DNA of 13,173 bases from Dissophora ornata (taxonomy: Eukaryota; Mortierellomycota; Mortierellomycetes; Mortierellales; Mortierellaceae), in NCBI GenBank assembly GCA_025201705.1, contig MU617439.1, forward strand, positions 1 to 13,173, read 5' to 3'. The notes beneath the pieces were generated by a model. It saw only the letters and a program-made list of their open reading frames with translations, was not told where the DNA came from and did not search any database. The position numbers and the translations under genes are program-made. Below are positions 8,677 through 13,173 of the stretch, piece by piece (positions within the stretch are counted from its first letter, which is position 1; the number at the start of each line of letters is the position of its first letter).

Positions 8677-9515
8677 GTCTCGGAGCTTGCTCTTGGGGAC
8701 CGAGAGTGTCATCTTGCGCGTGTCGAAAGTGAATCCCAGATGGTCGAGGGACTGTGTGGGCTCCATGGTGGACTTTTGTTCGTTGATCAGGAAACCCAAC
8801 GCCATCAGTTTGTCTCGGACTAGGCGGGTGTAATAGCGTGACTGTTCCTTGGATCGCGCCATAATCAGAAGATCGTCGAGATAGGCTGACAGTCGAATCC
8901 CGCGCCGTCGAGCCCAACGCAGGAGAGGGCGAAGAATCTTGGTGAACACCAGTGGCGAGAGAGAGAGGCCGAAGGGCAGAGTGCGGAACTGATAGATGTT
9001 GCCCTTCCACTGAAATTGCAGAAATTTGCGGTGGGATGGTGCGACTAAAACGTGAAGAAAGGCGTCTTTCAGATCGATAGATGTCAGGTAGTCGTTCTTC
9101 TGGATCATGTTGCATACCAACTTTGTCGACTCCATCTTGAAAGACTCCTGTTCGACATATTGGTTGAGTGGGCGTAGATTGAGGACTGGCTAAAGGTCGC
9201 CGGTCTTCTTGATGATTGTGAACAAACGACTGCGAAAACCAGCGTCCGTTGCGGGCTCTATGGCTCGCTTCTCGAGCAATGCCTCGATCTCCTTCTCGAT
9301 GGCGTGCTCGTCTTCCTTCGACAAGTGGGACTGACTGTGCCGTTGGTTGGTGGTTGGTGGGGTTGTGTGGATTGGGATGTGGAAACATTCCCCAACTACG
9401 TTGAGCACCCATTCGTCGTCCGTGATGTGGTGCCATTCCTGTAGAAAATGATGGAGTCTTCCTCCTACTGGGAGGTCTGACCTTGGCCGCGGTTGCCCCG
9501 TCCACGGCCCCTGGG
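8676..9515 (-). pseudogene. Reverse transcriptase of DIRS pol, one in-frame stop
   Basis: The domain copies the element RNA into DNA. The pol frame runs through VGGRLHHFLQEWHHITDDEWVLNVV, EKEIEALLEKRAIEP, RSRLFTIIKKTGDL, then SIDLKDAFLHV (catalytic Asp), LPFGLSLSPLVFTK and the catalytic box YLDD (codons 8883-8872). A TAG at 9192-9190 falls where related elements usually have GDLRP, so it is probably a nonsense mutation. The frame shifts near 8673-8678 into the RNase H segment. The pol frame has no ATG of its own near its start. It overlaps the end of gag in the -1 frame for at least about 140 nt, so it was probably expressed as a Gag-Pol fusion through the signal at 9485-9522. Confidence 0.88.
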
Positions 9516-10226
9516 AAAACCCTGTGGTGGTTGTTGTCCAAAGAAACCAGAGTCGCTGTAGCCTTGGTTCTGGTAGCTGAAGGGCTGTTGTTGATATGGT
9601 ACCTGTTGCGAATACGCTCCAGGGTGCTGCTGCGGGTATTGTTGGAACTGCTGTTGGAACTGCTGTTGATACTGGGGTCGCTGCTGCTGCTGTTGGCCGA
9701 ACTGGAAGCCCCCGTTACCCCAATAGCGGTTACCCCGGCCATAGCCGCCTTTGCCGCCCTTCGATTGGCCTCGGTCAGATTTCTTGGGCATGGCTTTGGC
9801 ATAGTCGACTGCTGCCTCGATCTTGGCATTGATGGCGTCCTGGGTGATGGTATCGCCTTTGCCCTTCTCTGGTGGAGGAGTGAGTCCTTTAGCTCGGAGG
9901 TAGTTGTCCTGGCGTACCTCTTGAATCTGTCTGGCATTGAGGGCCAGTTGAGAGCGGATGACATGGATGAATTCTGCAAAAGCGTTGCGGGCGTCCTCAT
10001 CGTTGACTGTGGAAAGGTACTCGACTGCGAACTCATCAATAGGTCGAGTGGTGTGGGCCTGTCGCTCAAGAATCTTGATCAGAGACTTCTCAAACTGATA
10101 GTGAGCTCCTGCCTTGTCGGCTGGCCACGGGACGTCTCAAGTTGGTGCAGTATATTGCTGCTCCACGTTCTTGGGGAATCGGATATCCTCGCTGCAGACA
10201 TCGTCGTCCTCGGGATTATGTCGCGC
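9465..10226 (-). pseudogene. DIRS gag-like protein, main and C-terminal part
   Basis: This would be the structural or RNA-binding protein of the retrotransposon particle. From 10136 down to the TAG at 9467-9465 the frame is open. It holds a helical segment (HYQFEKSLIKILERQAHTT, DARNAFAEFIHVIRSQLALN), then a low-complexity C-terminus with a Lys/Gly/Arg-rich stretch (about 9700-9790), a Gln/Tyr/Pro-rich stretch and a terminal RG-rich motif. RG and basic repeats are common nucleic-acid-binding features, and there is no CCHC zinc knuckle. A TGA at 10139-10137 interrupts the frame; upstream of it the same frame continues to a TAG at 10229-10227. The first in-frame ATG of the open part is at 9791, so the real N-terminus must lie upstream. 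Confidence 0.72.
9485..9522 (-). promoter_or_regulatory. Candidate -1 ribosomal frameshift signal between gag and pol
   Basis: On the minus strand, GGGTTTT (9522-9516) reads G GGT TTT in the gag frame and fits the X XXY YYZ slippery rule. A 6-nt spacer (9515-9510) leads to an 8-bp GC-rich stem, GGCCGTGG (9509-9502) with CCGCGGCC (9492-9485), containing one G-U pair and a 9-nt loop. The -1 frame entered is exactly the pol frame and stays open until the TAG at 9192. The gag stop is about 50 nt downstream of the heptamer. Confidence 0.62.
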
Positions 10227-10492
10227 CTACAGTCATAAGGCCAGCTGCGCCCAGGGTCATACGACCAGCAGTGCCAGCAGCAATTAGTCAGCACCAAGGC
10301 TGCGCCCGCACAGCCTCGTAAATTAGTATAAATAATCTATAGCTCTTTCATAGTTTAATCCTCACCTAGTAACTTGAATAACACTTCGTCTATACCTTGA
10401 AACTATCCTCTGTCCCTGTTTCCTCTCTTTATCCCCTTTTCCCCCACACCCTGTCTCAGCCTAGAGAAAGGCCAACCCTGCCACGGTCCCGC
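10227..10492 (-). other. Non-coding gap inside gag, possible intron or decayed segment
   Basis: All three minus-strand frames contain several stops here, so gag cannot be read through. On the minus strand there is a branch-like CTGAC at about 10293-10289 and a TAG acceptor ending at 10227, directly followed by the gag frame, which would suit an intron. I could not find a convincing donor near 10493, so an insertion or decay is equally possible. The + strand of this part is pyrimidine-rich near 10410-10455. Confidence 0.4.
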
Positions 10493-10753
10493 CTAGATTC
10501 TCGACAGATTATCGGGTGCTGCGAAGAAATGTCTTCCTGAAAGTAATGGAATAAGGTCGACCATCTCTTGTGAGATAAGTAGGTGCTTTGTGCGGGGGGC
10601 GTCAATCGTGGTGACGGGTGCTGAGGGAGTGATAGCGGCGCGTAGGGCTGCGTTCTCGGCTTCAAGAAGGGCTATCTTCTGAGCCAAGTCTGCGGTGGGA
10701 ACATGGGAAGAGGAAGGGATAGTGTGGGTAGTGTCGGTGGTACTGTCGCTCAT
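10493..10753 (-). pseudogene. N-terminal fragment of DIRS gag with leucine-heptad segment
   Basis: An ATG 40 bp inside the 5' terminal repeat opens an 86-codon frame. It begins with a Ser/Thr-rich stretch and a short coiled-coil-like segment, LAQKIALLEAENAALRAAI, with Leu at residues 23, 30 and 37. Position and coiled coil suit the N-terminus of a gag protein. The frame ends at TAG about 260 bp before the main gag segment, which lies in another frame. It may be exon 1 of gag or a truncated remnant. I do not recognise a specific domain. Confidence 0.55.
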
Positions 10754-10792
10754 GAGGAAATATCGAAGCTATGGATGTGTTCCGATGAGCGA

Positions 10793-10924
10793 CGAAAAAG
10801 AAGATGAGGTGCATTTTCGGGCCGAGGGATCGATAGCTTTTTATTTTCTCTCTAGTTGTTTTTTTCGTCGGTTCTAAAATAAAAAGGAGGTTACACACAT
10901 ATGGACATGGCACCGTAGACAATG
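10793..10924. repeat. 5' inverted terminal repeat of the DIRS element
   Basis: It is the reverse complement of 6367-6497 with a few differences. The outer 29 bases (10896-10924) are also matched exactly, in inverted orientation, by the internal region at 6583-6611. It carries the untranslated leader upstream of gag and would be expected to hold the promoter. Confidence 0.88.
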
Positions 10925-10956
10925 TCAGTCATAGAGCCTTGGAGAGTCAAAAATAC

Positions 10957-10963
10957 TATAAAG
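10957..10963 (+). promoter_or_regulatory. Candidate TATA box of the F-box gene
   Basis: TATAAAG lies about 123 bp upstream of the F-box ATG and 33 bp beyond the DIRS 5' end. It is the only TATA-like match I noticed in this short gap. A short AT-rich motif can occur by chance. Confidence 0.35.
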
Positions 10964-11085
10964 ACAGGGTTCGTAGCAGTGGAATGGGTCGTGCCGGTCA
11001 CTTACGTTTATTGAACCCCGCATCCTACACTTAGATATCCTTTTTGATCTCACTGTCGACTCTATTATCTCATCTAGTGCCGACA

Positions 11086-12778
11086 ATGTTTGAACTTCCA
11101 GAACTACTCGACGTGGTCCTGTCGCTACTCTCGATACAAGACTTGGCACGCTGTACCCTGGTGAACAAGCAATGGTATGATGCTACGATTCCGCATCTGT
11201 GGCATACCACCCTTCCTCTATGGCCTGCCCCATGGTCCAAAAGTTCCTTCCAAGAAATAGTCCTAGGAGATTATATGCAAGCGCAAAGCCATCAAGAACA
11301 TCCGTGGCCAAAGCAGGATCTGTTCAAAAGCGGAGTTAATGCTGGACGGAAGGTTCCTGCGTATCAGTCAAGTCTTTCCAAGTATGGTCCGTGGATCAGA
11401 AACCTCTACCGTCCTCAATCTCTCTTCAAGGAGCTAAAGAGTACGAAAACGATGCCCGGTCAGAAGGAGCTTCTTTCCCACTTTCTGAAGCACTGTGTCG
11501 GTGCCAGGGTGCTCACTCTCGATATTGACTGGGATGAGCGTGATCGCTTCAACTGCCTCCACAAGGTTGTCGCCGACAGTATAGCCCCGAATCTACGAGA
11601 GCTCCGTTTGTGTGTTAGCTCATCATCTATAATGAACTCAAGATGGTGTCTCTACATCATGTCTCAATGCTCGTCTCGGTTAGAAAAGCTAGTAATCTGG
11701 AACGCTGAAGAGTCATACCACCTGGGCCATATTGATACAGACAAGCTAACCGTTGCAACTGGAACGCTTTGCGGACTCAAGGAGCTTGTAGTAGACCATT
11801 GTTGGTACAAGGAGGATGCATCAAGCTGTGATTGGTTTTGGAGGAGCTGTGGCAATGTTAAGAGACTGGAGCTCGGGAAGTAGAGTCGCCTTCTCACGGA
11901 CGACATGGAAGCCCGTTTAAGAGACTACCTTCCTAAAGTTGATAGCCTCGTTTTCAAAGATAAGGGAAATAGTCAGGCTATCGCCCCACTGCTTTCCGCT
12001 TGTACTAGGGGTTGGAAGAACGTTCGAACAGACGTTTCGTTGGATCCACTCGCCTGTGCTGCATTGCTTAAACACTGTGGCACACTGGAAACAGTTCAAG
12101 TGACGAATATTTCGAAGTCTTCCAGCAGTACTTTGCGCCACATCCTATCCTCCAGTCCAAGACTCCAGGCCATGACCACCACCGATGACAGGTGGTATTA
12201 CCAACGCCAGTTCCCATTCCTCAAGGCCAAGGATTTTGTCGATATGCGCCACGATTCAGGAATTTTGACTCCGTGGGCAAGCCTCAAGGTTCTCAAGACT
12301 AAAATCACCTGCATTCCGAGGCCAGATGTCACCGAGCTGTTGGATGGACGACAGCGCATTGGTTTTTCTCCAGAATCCCAAATCCAACATGTTCAGCAAC
12401 GGGTCTACGAACGTCTTGCAAGGTTCATAAACCTGGAAGAGTTATTTTTAGGACATGGCACAATGGTAAAAGCAAGATATAGTTGCTGACTATGATAACT
12501 ACCACGAGGATTATCAATATGAGTGTCTCGAGATGACCCTTGAAAGCGGACTGGCTCAGCTAAAGAGATTGAAGAACCTCGGAGTGTTGGATGTTCAAAT
12601 GATGGCTCAGCGGATCGGTCTCAAGGAGGTGCAGTGGATGACTCAGAACTGGCCGAAGCTGCAAGTAATCCAAGGTCTTCACGATGATGGCGACAACTTC
12701 AAGGCAGCTGAATGGCTGTGGAAGCACTCTCCTATGATTACAGTGAAGGTGTCGTCCAGGGCTTCTATTGCGCGGTAA
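11086..12778 (+). pseudogene. F-box protein with LRR-like C-terminus, one stop and one frameshift
   Basis: The N-terminus is a recognisable F-box: LPELLDVVLSLLSIQDLARCTLVNKQWYD followed by PHLWHT, at residues 4-40. F-box proteins bind Skp1 and present substrates to an SCF ubiquitin ligase. The rest (RVLTLDIDWDE, LRELRLCVSS, RLEKLVIWN, LKELVVDHC, VKRLELGK) has the leucine-rich spacing of LRR-like repeats. The C-terminus (YQYECLEMTLESGL, RIGLKEVQWMTQNWPKL) recalls F-box families of Mortierellaceae. An in-frame TAG at 11881-11883 splits the gene, and the same frame resumes without other change to 12489. A frameshift of +1 within 12470-12489 leads into the last segment, which ends at TAA 12776-12778. 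A short intron does not fit the second break without deleting the conserved motif. The start is the ATG directly before the F-box. Without the lesions it would be about 560 residues. Confidence 0.8.
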
Positions 12779-12835
12779 CTCTGAATGATATATCGAAGGA
12801 ACAATTCTTTAGTCGAATGACAGTAAAGCCATAGA

Positions 12836-12841
12836 AATAAA
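12836..12841 (+). terminator. Candidate polyadenylation signal of the F-box gene
   Basis: AATAAA lies 58 bases after the last stop codon, a normal distance for a fungal 3' untranslated region. Nothing else was noticed between 12842 and 12952. Confidence 0.4.
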
Positions 12842-12952
12842 TAGATGTCATATATTCCTCTTTGTGCATGAAAAGACCTATCTTTGCCACATTCTCTCTG
12901 AGCTATGTCCGTGCTGTTTGTCTTTGTGTCGACTTTATGGTGTGTTTTCCTA

Positions 12953-13024
12953 TTTCTTTTTCCCTTCCCCCTCTCCTTTTTTCTTCCCCTCCCCCCTCCT
13001 CCTCTCTTCCCCCTCCTTTTCTTT
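12953..13024 (+). repeat. 72-nt pyrimidine-only tract
   Basis: Every base is C or T, with irregular C- and T-runs. It passes into further pyrimidine-rich sequence broken by short ATTTATG. Such strand-asymmetric tracts can form triplex DNA, but no function is shown here. Confidence 0.9.
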
Positions 13025-13057
13025 ATTTATGTTTTTCTTTTCTTTTTCCTCTTCTTT

Positions 13058-13173
13058 TCCTTCCTTCCGTCCTTCCTTCCTTCCTTCCTTCCTTGCTGCC
13101 TTCCTTCCTTCCTTCCTTCCTTCCTTCCTGCCTTCCTTCCTTCCTTCCTTCCTTCCTTCCTTCCTTCCTTCCT
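13058..13173 (+). repeat. (TTCC)n microsatellite running off the window
   Basis: About 28 tetranucleotide units with a few substitutions (GTCC near 13069, GCTGCC near 13095-13100, TGCC near 13130). It continues to the last base of the window, so its full length is unknown. Arrays like this often end assembly contigs. Confidence 0.95.

Larger units (their letters stand above)
6331..10924 (-). mobile_element. DIRS-type tyrosine-recombinase retrotransposon (structurally complete, coding-defective)
   Basis: On the minus strand the order is gag, reverse transcriptase, RNase H, tyrosine recombinase, as in DIRS elements. The ends are inverted: 10793-10924 matches 6367-6497 in opposite orientation at about 94 percent by hand alignment. 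A 36-bp extension (6331-6366) is present only at the 3' end. An internal region (6521-6611) is complementary to both outer ends, as in the circle-junction region of Dictyostelium DIRS-1. Total length is about 4.6 kb. I see no target-site duplication, as expected for this class. The coding regions contain at least four in-frame stops and three frameshifts. It lies between the Helitron 3' end and an F-box gene read in the opposite direction. Confidence 0.9.

Noticed and set aside
7811..10069. A 752-codon open frame on the minus strand
   Set aside because: Only its last part (about 7840-8676) matches RNase H. Upstream it runs out of frame beside gag and reverse transcriptase and gives low-complexity Ser/Asn/Arg-rich sequence, so it is not one protein.
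9483..10238. A 251-codon open frame on the plus strand rich in Leu and Val
   Set aside because: It is the antisense of gag; the hydrophobic runs come from reverse complements of CAG/CAA codons. No domain is visible.
7246..11883. Stop-codon reassignment or readthrough of TAG
   Set aside because: TAG occurs in frame at 9190, 7495 and 11881, but TAA (7246) and TGA (10137) also interrupt frames, and TAG ends the recombinase and gag frames at plausible positions. Ordinary mutation is simpler.
12466..12523. A 58-nt intron repairing the second F-box gene break
   Set aside because: It fits the frame but would delete most of the conserved stretch before CLEMTLESGL, so a one-base frameshift is more likely.
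13058..13173. CRISPR array
   Set aside because: Pure tetranucleotide repeat with no spacers and in an evidently eukaryotic context.

Overview
The window looks like a transposon-rich piece of a fungal chromosome. Short GT-AG introns with GTATGT-type donors and CTGAC-type branch sites, a RepHel Helitron, a DIRS-type tyrosine-recombinase retroelement and an F-box/LRR-like gene together suggest an early-diverging fungus. The wording of the F-box protein (for example YQYECLEMTLESGL near its C-terminus) recalls the large F-box families of Mortierellaceae. That placement is from memory and was not checked by a search.

Layout. Positions 1-229 are non-coding, with a C10/A10 run. About 230-6301 (+ strand) is a Helitron. 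Its coding region looks broken into several reading frames, but five introns whose lengths fit the frame changes join it into one open frame of about 1,650 codons (401-5906). It encodes an N-terminal Cys-rich segment, an HUH/Y2 Rep nuclease and a PIF1-type helicase. A 14-bp inverted repeat (230-243 and 6288-6301) and a strong compound hairpin (6229-6267) mark its probable ends. Degenerate AGGGT-rich arrays lie in the last intron and just after the stop codon.

6331-10924 (- strand) is a complete but coding-defective DIRS-order retrotransposon: gag, reverse transcriptase, RNase H, tyrosine recombinase. It has the structural signature of Dictyostelium DIRS-1: inverted terminal repeats of about 131 bp, a 36-bp extension on one end, and an internal circle-junction region (6521-6611) that is an exact complement of both outer ends. 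Its coding frames carry four in-frame stops and three frameshifts. The gag-pol overlap contains a well-formed candidate -1 ribosomal frameshift signal: slippery heptamer, 6-nt spacer, GC-rich hairpin.

11086-12778 (+) is an F-box/LRR-like gene whose frame is broken by one in-frame TAG and one frameshift. The retroelement ends 161 bp upstream of its ATG. From about 12953 to the window edge the DNA is a pyrimidine-only tract passing into a TTCC microsatellite.

The two mobile elements do not appear to cooperate. The Helitron would move by rolling-circle replication using Rep plus helicase. The DIRS element would make a cDNA circle with RT and RNase H and integrate it with its recombinase. I found no CRISPR array, tRNA, rRNA or host operon.
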